A DNA stretch of 6,817 nt from DASZMJ01 sp035551935 (GTDB lineage: Bacteria; Planctomycetota; Planctomycetia; Isosphaerales; Isosphaeraceae). The notes under the pieces were generated by a model that was given only the letters and a program-made list of their open reading frames with translations, was not told the origin of the DNA and ran no database searches. The first letter of the stretch is position 1. Each line of letters starts with the position of its first letter. This document shows positions 1-6,633 of this stretch, piece by piece. The translations under genes were made by a program, and so were the position numbers. The stretch spans positions 1 through 6,817 of the forward strand of contig DASZMJ010000420.1 of assembly GCA_035551935.1 (NCBI GenBank), read 5' to 3'.

Positions 1-1788
1 GTTGGAGTAGGTCCAGTACCGTCGCGGCCGGATCGGCGTCTCGCCGATCGTCGAGCGCAGGCCCCAGACCGGCGGCAGGCTCCAGGCCAGGGTGTCGCGG
101 GAGGCGAGGAAGTCGACCTCGCCCCACGCGAACCCCGGCTCGCCCGAGGCGGACATGGCCGTCCCCTCGACCCGGATGACGCCCGGGTCCTTCTTGATCC
201 GACGCGCCGTGACCGGGGGGCGGGTCCAGTAGGCCGGGTCGACCGTCGGGGCGTCGTCGTAATGGGCCCCATACAGGTCCGCGATCAGCAGGATCGGCAG
301 CACCGATGCCCACCGCGCCCTCGTCTTCGCGTCCTTCGTCCGGGATGCCCGCGAGGCGACCCACAACGCCAGCAAGCCGACGAGCAGCGTCCGGCCGGTC
401 GCGAGCGACAGCTCCCAGGCGAGCCAGTTGTAGCGCCGGATGTGCTCCGAGCCGGTCCAGCGTCCCGGCTGGGTCCAGACCGGAGTATAAACAGAGACCA
501 GGATGGGCACGGAAACGACGAGCAGCAGCCCGAGCGCCACCAGCATCCCCCGGAGCCGGACCCGCCCCGGCAGGACGAGGCGGTCGGCGCCCACGGCCGC
601 CAGGGCGGCGACGGCGAGTGCCACCCATAAATGATAGCGCACCGGGATGCGCGAGCTGCCGATCAGGGGGACCTTCGGCATGACGTCGAAGGCCGCCGTG
701 TACCGGCCGAGCATCAGCAACCCGCCGACGATCGCCAGCAGGACCCAGAACCCGACCCAGCGGTCGCGATACGACGAGGCGCCGAGGAAGGCCAGGCCGA
801 GGCCGACGATCCCCATGTAAATATTCATCTCATGATAAGGATAGAAACCGTCCATCCAGTCGGTGTCGCGGGCGCGGGTGCCGTAGGCCTCGCGGACCAG
901 GAGGGTGGGCAGGAGCTCGGGCGACCAGGAGCCGAAGGTCTGGTCGTCCCAGTCGAGCCCGGCGGCGCGGGGCGAGCGGTCGAGCAGCTCCTTCGACGGC
1001 ACCCACTGCACCGCCGCGACCAGCACGCCCAGGCCGACGAGCGTCGCCGCCGTCGCCGGCGCGGCGAGCCGACGCCGGACGCCGCGCTCGGTCGCGGCCC
1101 GATAAAGTCCGTAGAGGCCGAGGGCGGAGGCGGTCAGGAGCGTGTCCTGGAGGTGGCCGGCGAAGACCTGGCAGGCGATCGCCAGGCCCCCGATCGCCAG
1201 GCCCCGCGCCCGGCCGCCCTCCCAGGCGCATTCGAGCGCCCAGACGGCGAAGGGCACGCTGACCAAGGCGTTGAGCATGCTCGTGTGGATCAGGTGCGCC
1301 CAGACGAACCCCCCGAGCCCGAAGACCGCCGCCCCGCAGAGGGCGCCGACCGGCCCGACGTGCCGCCGGAGCCAGCCGTACGTCCCCAGGCCCGCCAGCC
1401 AGACCGAGAGCACCGTGTCGAGGTTGAACGCCTCCCACGTCGGCAGCCACGGGTACAGGACATACTTCAACGGATGCAAATATCCAGCCTGGCTCTCGCT
1501 GTAGAGCGGGAACCCGCAGTAGAGCCCCGGGTGCCACCGCGAGAACCGCCCGGCGCGGAGCTCGCCGGCGAGGAAGTCGCGGTACGGATAATTGATCTCG
1601 GTGATGTCGAAATAAAAGAACGCCCCGTGGAACGTGGCCGCGTCGCGGAAGACCAGCGCGACGGCGGCGGTCCAGGCCAGGGCCGCGAGCAGGTCGGCGA
1701 CGCCCCACGGCCGTCGCACGCGGGCCCAGGCCGGCGCGGGGCCGGGGCCGGTCGCGACGCCGCGGCTGGACTCGACCCTCAGGGCCAT
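1..1788 (-). CDS. YfhO-like polytopic membrane protein (C-terminus cut by window edge)
   Basis: The frame from the ATG at 1788-1786 stays open to the left edge, giving 596 residues without a stop; the C-terminus lies outside the window. About 12 hydrophobic segments are visible (roughly 31-49, 122-140, 145-165, 172-190, 197-212, 245-262, 325-340, 345-360, 385-402, 413-433, 465-480, 493-508). The first extracytoplasmic loop carries the family pattern: acidic D61 in FYFDITEINYPYRDF, then GRFSRWHPGLYCGFPLY (80-96) and LHPLKYVLYP (104-113). A later conserved-looking block is SSRIPVRYHLW (378-388). This matches the YfhO family (PF09586), GT-C-like membrane proteins. B. subtilis YfhO is required for GlcNAc decoration of lipoteichoic acid; a planctomycete target would differ and is unknown. 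The start overlaps the upstream gene's stop by 10 bases, which implies translational coupling. Family call is fairly sure; substrate is not known. Confidence 0.85.
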   Translation of the reverse strand, partial: MALRVESSRGVATGPGPAPAWARVRRPWGVADLLAALAWTAAVALVFRDAATFHGAFFYFDITEINYPYRDFLAGELRAGRFSRWHPGLYCGFPLYSESQAGYLHPLKYVLYPWLPTWEAFNLDTVLSVWLAGLGTYGWLRRHVGPVGALCGAAVFGLGGFVWAHLIHTSMLNALVSVPFAVWALECAWEGGRARGLAIGGLAIACQVFAGHLQDTLLTASALGLYGLYRAATERGVRRRLAAPATAATLVGLGVLVAAVQWVPSKELLDRSPRAAGLDWDDQTFGSWSPELLPTLLVREAYGTRARDTDWMDGFYPYHEMNIYMGIVGLGLAFLGASSYRDRWVGFWVLLAIVGGLLMLGRYTAAFDVMPKVPLIGSSRIPVRYHLWVALAVAALAAVGADRLVLPGRVRLRGMLVALGLLLVVSVPILVSVYTPVWTQPGRWTGSEHIRRYNWLAWELSLATGRTLLVGLLALWVASRASRTKDAKTRARWASVLPILLIADLYGAHYDDAPTVDPAYWTRPPVTARRIKKDPGVIRVEGTAMSASGEPGFAWGEVDFLASRDTLAWSLPPVWGLRSTIGETPIRPRRYWTYSN

Positions 1789-3425
1789 GCGACGACCACC
1801 AGGTTGCGGGCCTCGAAGACCGTCTCGCCCCCCGCGCGTCGGGCCGCGCGCAGGGCCAGCAGGGTCGCGGTCGGGAACCATCCCCGCGGCGTCCGCCGCC
1901 CGATCACCACCCGGCCGCCGCCGCGGACGTCCGAGCCGTCGCCCCACTCCGGGAACCGGACCGGCCCGCCCAGCGGCCGCCCCCGCGCCCGGCCGCCGGT
2001 CAGGAACGACAAGCGGTAGACGTCCCAGTACTCGCCGACGACGAACCGCACCCCGGGATGCTCCCGCAACCAGCCCGTCGGCGGGACCTCCACCCGGCTC
2101 CGGACCGGCCGGAAGTCCGGCCCGACCCAGCCGAATCGGGCGTACCAACGCCCCGTGTCCAGCGTCACCAGGGCCGCCAGCACCGCCGCCGCGACCGCCC
2201 CCAGCACGGCCGCCTCGCGACCCTTCCGCGCCAGCCGCTCCATCGCCAGGCCGGACCCGACCGCCCACGGGACCAGCAGGAACACGAGATATCGATAATT
2301 GTCCGAATTATAAATATGCAAATTCACGACGAACGCCGCGACCACCCCCGCCGACGAGGCCAGCAGACCCCACCGGACCGCCGCGCCGGCCGGGTCGCGG
2401 CGGAAGTCCGCGACCGCCGCGATCGACTTCGAGGGCGCAGGCGACGGGCCGACGACCAGGGCCGCCAGGGCCGCCGCGAACAGCACGAGCGTCGCCCCGG
2501 CGATCGTGCCGGCGACCACCTCCCGGTTCGACGCCTCGCGGTACCTCCGCGGGCCGCCGACCGTCCTCGGGTCGGGCTCGTCGCGGAGGTCGGGCAGCAG
2601 GTGGCCGCCGAGCAGCCGCGGCACGCACTCGAACGCGAGCAACCGGACGTGGTTCTCCAGCGCCTCGCGGTCCCGGGTCGGCTCGAACTGCGCGGGGTAC
2701 GCGTCGTACGGGTCGGCCCTCGTCCCCGCGACGTGCGGCAGGAAGCCCAACGCCGATCCGGCCACGAACGCCATCGCACAGGCCGGCCCGCGCCTCGAGG
2801 CGCCCTCGACGATCCACGCGACGACCCCCGCCGGCACCAAGGCCGCGACCGTGAACGCGAACATCGTGTCGAGGTACAGCCCCAGCCCGCACCAGAGGCC
2901 CAGCGCACCGGCCCGGGCCGGGCCGCCGCGGGTCAGCGACGCGTGCAGGATCGCGAACGCCCCGGCGTGCCAGGCGACCGTCAGCAAATGTCCGCCCGTC
3001 AGCCGCCCGGACAGCCAGATCGTCCCCGTCGACGCGAACGCCAGCGGCACCAGCGACCACGCGGCGACCCGCGCGCCGAAGGCCCTCCAGGCGAGCAGGA
3101 ATGTCAGGATGATGACCAGTTCATATTGCAACGTCCCGCCGATGACGAGCGTGGCCGCGTCCACCCCCCTGAGGGCCGCCGCCGGCACGCAGAGCAACAG
3201 CGGCCCGGTCCCCATGTGCGGCGTGCCGGGGAAGTGCCAGCGCCAATGGCCTTGCATCAGGTCGATGAGGGTCAGGCCGTCGACGGCCAGGTCGCTGTCG
3301 ATGTGCGTCTCGGCGTTGACCACCAATGGCACCCGGACCAATGCCGCCCACGCCAATGCCGCCGCCAGGGCGGCCCACGGCCATCGCGGCGGCCTCGACG
3401 TTGCGGCGGGGGGGGTGGTCGACAT
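1779..3425 (-). CDS. polytopic GT-C-like membrane protein, putative glycosyltransferase
   Basis: The product is 548 residues. About 12 hydrophobic segments lie between residues 17 and 421 (for example 17-34, 73-90, 92-113, 117-134, 143-162, 188-206, 217-232, 304-326, 353-370, 379-395, 404-421), followed by a soluble C-terminal tail of about 125 residues. The first large loop has an acidic motif, HIDSDLAVDGLTLIDLMQGH (41-60), then WHFPGTPHMG. That is the position and style of the catalytic acidic loop of GT-C glycosyltransferases using polyprenyl-phosphate sugars. No closer family is recognised. I chose the ATG at 3425-3423 because it has a GAGG Shine-Dalgarno nine bases upstream. The frame stays open further upstream to 4022, but that stretch overlaps the preceding gene out of frame and reads as low-complexity Arg/Gly-rich sequence. 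It lies 11 bases after the preceding gene and overlaps the YfhO-like gene by 10 bases. A transporter or non-enzymatic membrane protein remains possible. Confidence 0.8.
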   Translation of the reverse strand: MSTTPPAATSRPPRWPWAALAAALAWAALVRVPLVVNAETHIDSDLAVDGLTLIDLMQGHWRWHFPGTPHMGTGPLLLCVPAAALRGVDAATLVIGGTLQYELVIILTFLLAWRAFGARVAAWSLVPLAFASTGTIWLSGRLTGGHLLTVAWHAGAFAILHASLTRGGPARAGALGLWCGLGLYLDTMFAFTVAALVPAGVVAWIVEGASRRGPACAMAFVAGSALGFLPHVAGTRADPYDAYPAQFEPTRDREALENHVRLLAFECVPRLLGGHLLPDLRDEPDPRTVGGPRRYREASNREVVAGTIAGATLVLFAAALAALVVGPSPAPSKSIAAVADFRRDPAGAAVRWGLLASSAGVVAAFVVNLHIYNSDNYRYLVFLLVPWAVGSGLAMERLARKGREAAVLGAVAAAVLAALVTLDTGRWYARFGWVGPDFRPVRSRVEVPPTGWLREHPGVRFVVGEYWDVYRLSFLTGGRARGRPLGGPVRFPEWGDGSDVRGGGRVVIGRRTPRGWFPTATLLALRAARRAGGETVFEARNLVVVAWP

Positions 3426-3434
3426 GGCGGCTCG

Positions 3435-3438
3435 CCTC
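3435..3438 (-). promoter_or_regulatory. ribosome binding site for the GT-C-like gene, overlapping the preceding stop
   Basis: The minus strand reads TGAGG here: the stop codon TGA of the preceding gene (3439-3437) shares bases with the GAGG Shine-Dalgarno, nine bases before the ATG at 3425. This supports the short start rather than the long upstream open frame, and suggests re-initiation by ribosomes finishing the previous gene. Confidence 0.6.
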
Positions 3439-4000
3439 AGTCGCGGAGGCGACGCGTGGGGTCCTCGACGTAGTCGCCGAGCACGAGCGAGTCGATCACG
3501 TCGGCCCAGATCGGCTCGGACCTCGGGGCGTCGTCGACCCAGTAGGAGAAGGTGATCAGCGGCTGGATGTTCGACCACCGCGCCAGGCAGGTCCGCGACC
3601 GCGCCCGACGCCCCTGGTCCTCGTCGACGAACTCGGTCTGGACCCACGCGACCTCGACGCGGCCGCGACGGGTCTCGACGATCTCCCCCCGCGTCTCGTA
3701 CTCGAGGCCCGAGCGTTCCCCGTCCCCCGCGACGACCTGCTCCAGCAGCACCCTCAAGGGCAGGCCGCTCCAGTCGACGCCGTCGGCCAGGTAGAACACC
3801 GTGACCTCGAGCGTGCACTCGTCGTCCGGCGGCGTCCGGTCGTGGAACTTGATCGACCGCTCGCCCGGCTCGATCGCCCACGACTCGGGGAAGTCGAACC
3901 GCACCGCGCCCCGGTCGGCGACGAAGATCTTGTACCCCGGCCTCGCCTCCCAGCCGTGGTCCGGCTGCAGCTTCAGCGTCTTCTTCGACCACCTGGGCAT
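3437..4000 (-). CDS. hypothetical soluble protein, possibly PsbP/DcrB-like fold
   Basis: The product is 187 residues, with no signal peptide and no membrane segment. Coding character is strong: only four codons end in A or T (one GAA and three CGT, about 2%). Nothing in it gives a confident family. The middle looks like an alternating beta pattern: YKIFVADRGAVRFDFPESW (23-41), then KFHDRTPPDDECTLEVTVFY (51-70), a helix around 80-92, and more strands at 98-126 and 146-155. The phrase of a strand ending in 'FPESW' followed by an amphipathic beta sheet recalls the PsbP/DcrB (DUF1795-type) fold; this is a weak inference. The start at 4000 is supported by a strong GGAGG seven bases upstream. It lies 39 bases after the Uma2 gene and 11 bases before the GT-C-like gene. 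A cytoplasmic accessory role for the membrane proteins is possible, but nothing in the sequence shows it. Confidence 0.8.
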   Translation of the reverse strand: MPRWSKKTLKLQPDHGWEARPGYKIFVADRGAVRFDFPESWAIEPGERSIKFHDRTPPDDECTLEVTVFYLADGVDWSGLPLRVLLEQVVAGDGERSGLEYETRGEIVETRRGRVEVAWVQTEFVDEDQGRRARSRTCLARWSNIQPLITFSYWVDDAPRSEPIWADVIDSLVLGDYVEDPTRRLRD

Positions 4001-4007
4001 GACTCCG

Positions 4008-4012
4008 CCTCC
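4008..4012 (-). promoter_or_regulatory. ribosome binding site for the 187-residue hypothetical protein
   Basis: The minus strand reads GGAGG followed by seven bases and then the ATG at 4000-3998. This is a near-consensus Shine-Dalgarno at ideal spacing and fixes the start of that gene. Confidence 0.7.
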
Positions 4013-4020
4013 AGGGCCGC

Positions 4021-4032
4021 ACGATCGATCGT
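4021..4032. repeat. 12-bp perfect palindrome between the Uma2 and hypothetical genes
   Basis: ACGATCGATCGT reads the same on both strands. It sits in the 39-base gap just after the Uma2 stop codon and 8 bases before the Shine-Dalgarno of the next gene. It could be a small operator-like site or chance in GC-rich DNA containing many GATC-type words; there is no direct evidence of function. Confidence 0.4.
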
Positions 4033-4039
4033 CATTTGC

Positions 4040-4603
4040 TCAGATGAAGAAGTCGGCGACTGCACAGCGGAAGCCCGGCAGTTCCGGCAGGTTCTCGATG
4101 ATGTCAACATCTTTGTAGACGGCCGGGATCGGGTCGTCCGGCCGGTAGACGGCCACCGTACGCCTCGCCGGATGGACGACCCAGACCATCAAGACCCCGA
4201 AGGCGAGATACTCCCGGACCTTTTCGAGGATCTCCGCGGCACGGTTGCCCGGCGACACGACCTCGACGACCAGGTCGGGTGCGTCCTGCCGCGACTCGTC
4301 GGCCAGGGCCGACAACGGGAGTCGTGCGTGGCTGAAGAAGATGACGTCCGCGCCCCGCACGGTGTCGGGCATCCGCCGGGTGATCAGGCCGGTGTCGTTG
4401 CTCAGGGTGTACCCATAGCCGCTCTCGCGGCCGTATCCTTCCAAATGATAGGTGATATTTGCACAAGTCCGGCCGTGTGGCCTTTTCGGTGGCGTTACTT
4501 CGACGATCTCCCCGCGGACGAGTTCGTGCGACCCCTCGCCGAGGTCCATGGCGAGGAACTCCTCGGCGGTGATCGTCCGCTTGGGTAAGGAAACGGTGGC
4601 CAT
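4040..4603 (-). CDS. Uma2 family protein (PD-(D/E)xK nuclease-like, DUF820)
   Basis: The product is 187 residues, the normal length for Uma2 (PF05685). Family landmarks run in order: ITAEEFLAMD (11-20), ELVRGEIVEVTPP (27-39), GADVIFF (84-90), the core PDLVVEVVSPGN (109-120), K128 in EKVREYLAFGV (127-137), VWVVHP (140-145) and LPGFRCAVADFF (175-186). D110, E114 and K128 are the likely PD-(D/E)xK catalytic set, so the nuclease core looks intact. Uma2 proteins are abundant and multi-copy in planctomycetes and cyanobacteria; their substrate is not established and a nuclease function is inferred from the fold. By my count 31 of 187 codons end in A or T (about 17%), against about 2% in the next gene, suggesting a different origin. 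The ATG at 4603 has an AAGGGG Shine-Dalgarno six bases upstream and lies 18 bases after the radical SAM stop. Confidence 0.92.
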   Translation of the reverse strand: MATVSLPKRTITAEEFLAMDLGEGSHELVRGEIVEVTPPKRPHGRTCANITYHLEGYGRESGYGYTLSNDTGLITRRMPDTVRGADVIFFSHARLPLSALADESRQDAPDLVVEVVSPGNRAAEILEKVREYLAFGVLMVWVVHPARRTVAVYRPDDPIPAVYKDVDIIENLPELPGFRCAVADFFI

Positions 4604-4609
4604 CGGGCA

Positions 4610-4615
4610 CCCCTT
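4610..4615 (-). promoter_or_regulatory. ribosome binding site for the Uma2 gene
   Basis: AAGGGG on the minus strand, six bases before the ATG at 4603-4601 and entirely within the 18-base gap after the radical SAM gene. It fixes the Uma2 start and fits co-transcription. Confidence 0.55.
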
Positions 4616-4621
4616 CGCGGT

Positions 4622-6418
4622 TCAGACGGCGCTCGCCATCGCGTCGAGCTGGAGGAGGGAGCGGTTCTGCTCCTTGGCGAGGTACTCGCGGCCCTTCTTG
4701 ACGAGGATGTGGTCCCAGGGGAGGACCTCGTCGAGCGGCCGGGCGCGATGGGTGTAGAAGTCGACGTCGATGCCGAGGTCGGCGAAGGTGGACCACCAGC
4801 GGTGGGCGTCGAAGTGCTCGCGCCAGGCGTCGAGCCGGGCGCCGCGACGCCAGGCCTCCTCGAGGGCCGGCGCGATCCGGCGGTCGCCGCGGGTGAGGAT
4901 GCCTTCCAGGAGGCTGGTCTCGACGTCGTGGCACTTGACGGTCACGGATCGGAGCCGGACGCGGGAACGGAGGTACTTGTGGGCCCAGTGGAGGTATTCG
5001 CGCGATTGCATGCCGTTCCATTGATACGGCGTGTGCGGCTTGGGGACGAAGTTCGAGACGCTGGCGGTGACCTCGGCGTGGCGGCCGGTGACGTCCTTGC
5101 CGATCCGGGCGATGGTCTCGGCCATCTCGACGATGCCGTCGAGGTCGGCGGGGCGCTCGCCGGGCAGGCCGCACATGAAGTACAGCTTCACCCGACGCCA
5201 GCCGCGCCGGAAGGCCTCGGCGGCGCCTTCGTACAGGTCCTTGTTGTCGATCGGCTTGCGGATCTGCTCGCGCATGTCGTCGCGCGCCACCTCGGGCGCC
5301 AGCGTCAACCCGCCGCGGCGGCCCTCGTCGAGCAAGGCCGGCACCTTCTTGAGCATCTCGGTGATCCGCAGGCTCGGCAACGAGATCCGCACGCCCAGTG
5401 GCGTGAAGACCTCGCTCATCCGCGTCACCAGCTCCTCGAAGTACGGGTAGTCGCTCGTCGACAGCGACAGCAGGCTGATCTCGTCGTGGCCGGTGTTGCG
5501 GTACGTCTCGAGGGCCGAGCCGACGATCGTCTCGACCGACCGGACGCGCAAGGGCCGCTTGATGACGGTGCTCTGGCAGAACCGGCACTGCCAGGGGCAG
5601 CCGCGCATGATCTCGATGGCGATCCGGTCGTGCGTCGTCTCGACGAACGGGACGATCGGCATGGTCGGCAAGGGGATCGCCTCGAGGTCCTCGACGACGC
5701 AGGCGCGGATGGCCTCGGGCACGTCGTCGCGGGTCCGGCGGATGCCGCGCTGGACGCCGTCGGCGTCGTACTCGGGCTCGTAGAACCGGGGCACGTAGGC
5801 CCAGGGGACGCTCCCGGCGATCCGCGCCAGCTTCTCGGCGCGGGAGAGCGTGGGATCGCCCTGCATCCCCTTCCAGAGCCCGCAGACGACCGGCAGGCTC
5901 GGCTCGCCGTCGCCGACGACGAACAGGTCGACGTAGGGCGAGAGCAGCTCCGGGTTCTGGGCGCCCGGGCCGCCGGCGATGACCAGCGTGTCGTCGGGCC
6001 CGCGGTCCTCGGCCTGCAGCGGGAGGCCGCCGAGGTCGAGCATCGTCAGGACGTTCGTATAACAGATCTCATATTGGAGCGAGAAGCCGAGCACGTCGTA
6101 GCGGTTCAGGGGCGTGAAGGTCTCGAGGCCGTAGAGCGGGACCTCGTGGGCGCGGAGGGCGGCCTCGAAGTCGGGCAAGGGGGTGAAGGCGCGCTCGCAG
6201 GCCCACCCCTCGGCGTTCATGAGGCTATACAGGATCTGGAGGCCGTGGTGGCTCATGCCCAGGGCGTAGGTGTCGGGGAACGCCAGGCAGACCGTCCCGC
6301 GCGCCTCGCGGTGGTCCTTGCGGACGCTGTGCAGCTCGCCGCCGAGGTACTGGCCGGGGGTCCTGACGTTCGGCAGGATGCGCGCGGTGACATAGTCTTT
6401 CAGGCGATTGTTGAGCAT
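4622..6418 (-). CDS. TIGR03960-type radical SAM protein with N-terminal B12-binding-like region
   Basis: The product is 598 residues. The N-terminal third has the family block LAFPDTYALGMSHHGLQILY (45-64), then FSLQYEICYTNVLTMLDL (112-129), IAGGPGAQNPE (147-157) and FVVGDGEPS (166-174). This is a Rossmann-like B12-binding-type region, but without the DxHxxG cobalamin ligand motif, so it may not bind B12. The radical SAM core follows: RGCPWQCRFCQST with C274, C278 and C281 (CxxxCxxC) to ligate a 4Fe-4S cluster, then LTLAPEVARDDMR (371-383) and VKLYFMCGLPGE (410-421). The reaction is not established for the family. The protein ends in LPWDH (566-570) plus about 28 residues, and I see no Cys-rich tail such as I recall in many homologues. 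It also lacks the DUF2344 (TIGR03936) partner that often follows. The ATG at 6418 has a GGAGGT Shine-Dalgarno six bases upstream. It is the first gene of the tight five-gene run. Confidence 0.93.
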   Translation of the reverse strand: MLNNRLKDYVTARILPNVRTPGQYLGGELHSVRKDHREARGTVCLAFPDTYALGMSHHGLQILYSLMNAEGWACERAFTPLPDFEAALRAHEVPLYGLETFTPLNRYDVLGFSLQYEICYTNVLTMLDLGGLPLQAEDRGPDDTLVIAGGPGAQNPELLSPYVDLFVVGDGEPSLPVVCGLWKGMQGDPTLSRAEKLARIAGSVPWAYVPRFYEPEYDADGVQRGIRRTRDDVPEAIRACVVEDLEAIPLPTMPIVPFVETTHDRIAIEIMRGCPWQCRFCQSTVIKRPLRVRSVETIVGSALETYRNTGHDEISLLSLSTSDYPYFEELVTRMSEVFTPLGVRISLPSLRITEMLKKVPALLDEGRRGGLTLAPEVARDDMREQIRKPIDNKDLYEGAAEAFRRGWRRVKLYFMCGLPGERPADLDGIVEMAETIARIGKDVTGRHAEVTASVSNFVPKPHTPYQWNGMQSREYLHWAHKYLRSRVRLRSVTVKCHDVETSLLEGILTRGDRRIAPALEEAWRRGARLDAWREHFDAHRWWSTFADLGIDVDFYTHRARPLDEVLPWDHILVKKGREYLAKEQNRSLLQLDAMASAV

Positions 6419-6424
6419 GCGTGG

Positions 6425-6430
6425 ACCTCC
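6425..6430 (-). promoter_or_regulatory. strong Shine-Dalgarno for the radical SAM gene
   Basis: The minus strand reads GGAGGT, six bases before the ATG at 6418-6416. It is a near-perfect anti-16S match, the strongest in the window, and it decides the start. Confidence 0.8.
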
Positions 6431-6501
6431 GCTCGGCCGTCGAGGCCGCCTCGCCGCGCGGCCACGCGGCGCGTCGCCCGTCGGGGGCAGCCCCGTCGCC
6501 C

Positions 6502-6530
6502 ATCTTACTCGCCGCCGCGCCGGCTGAATA
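6502..6530 (-). promoter_or_regulatory. weak sigma-70-like promoter candidate
   Basis: On the minus strand TATTCA (6530-6525) and TAAGAT (6507-6502) are separated by 17 bases. They match the consensus -35 at 3 of 6 and -10 at 4 of 6 positions. They are the only two AT-rich patches between the repeat cluster and the gene, about 85 bases before the radical SAM start. The candidate rests on spacing and composition only. Confidence 0.25.
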
Positions 6531-6583
6531 GCTCGGGGGATTGCGGCGCCGTCGCCCTGGAACTGGACATCTCCCCGTTGCCC

Positions 6584-6597
6584 CCCCGCGTGCCGTC
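6584..6597 (+). repeat. partial third copy of the intergenic repeat unit
   Basis: CCCCGCGTGCCGTC here is identical to 6623-6636, exactly 39 bases further on. It carries the right half of the hairpin unit, but the left half (GGCACGC) is not present just before it; instead there is a run of seven Cs. It looks like a decayed or truncated copy. Confidence 0.6.
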
Positions 6598-6616
6598 GGC
6601 TCGAACTGCCGTCGCA

Positions 6617-6633
6617 GGCACGCCCCGCGTGCC
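6617..6633 (+). repeat. REP-like hairpin, copy 1
   Basis: GGCACGC, CCC loop, GCGTGCC: a perfect 7-bp stem with a 3-base loop, preceded by GTCGCA and followed by GTCCGC. It is the left member of the inverted pair. Confidence 0.7.

Noticed and set aside
830..1708. 292-codon minus-strand open frame
   Set aside because: It is a different frame from the YfhO-like gene, Arg/Gly/Pro-rich, and has no membrane segments or family motifs.
631..2019. 462-codon open frame on the plus strand
   Set aside because: Antisense to the YfhO-like gene and the end of the GT-C-like gene; the product is Arg/Pro/Glu-rich without domain features.
3426..4022. N-terminal extension of the GT-C-like protein by about 199 residues
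   Set aside because: The extension overlaps the 187-residue gene in another frame, is low-complexity, and the ATG at 3425 has its own Shine-Dalgarno.
3326..4588. 420-codon open frame on the plus strand
   Set aside because: It runs antisense across three genes, including the well-supported Uma2 gene.
4104..5588. 494-codon minus-strand open frame
   Set aside because: A shifted-frame shadow across the radical SAM and Uma2 genes; both real frames have intact catalytic motifs, so no frameshift or fusion is implied.
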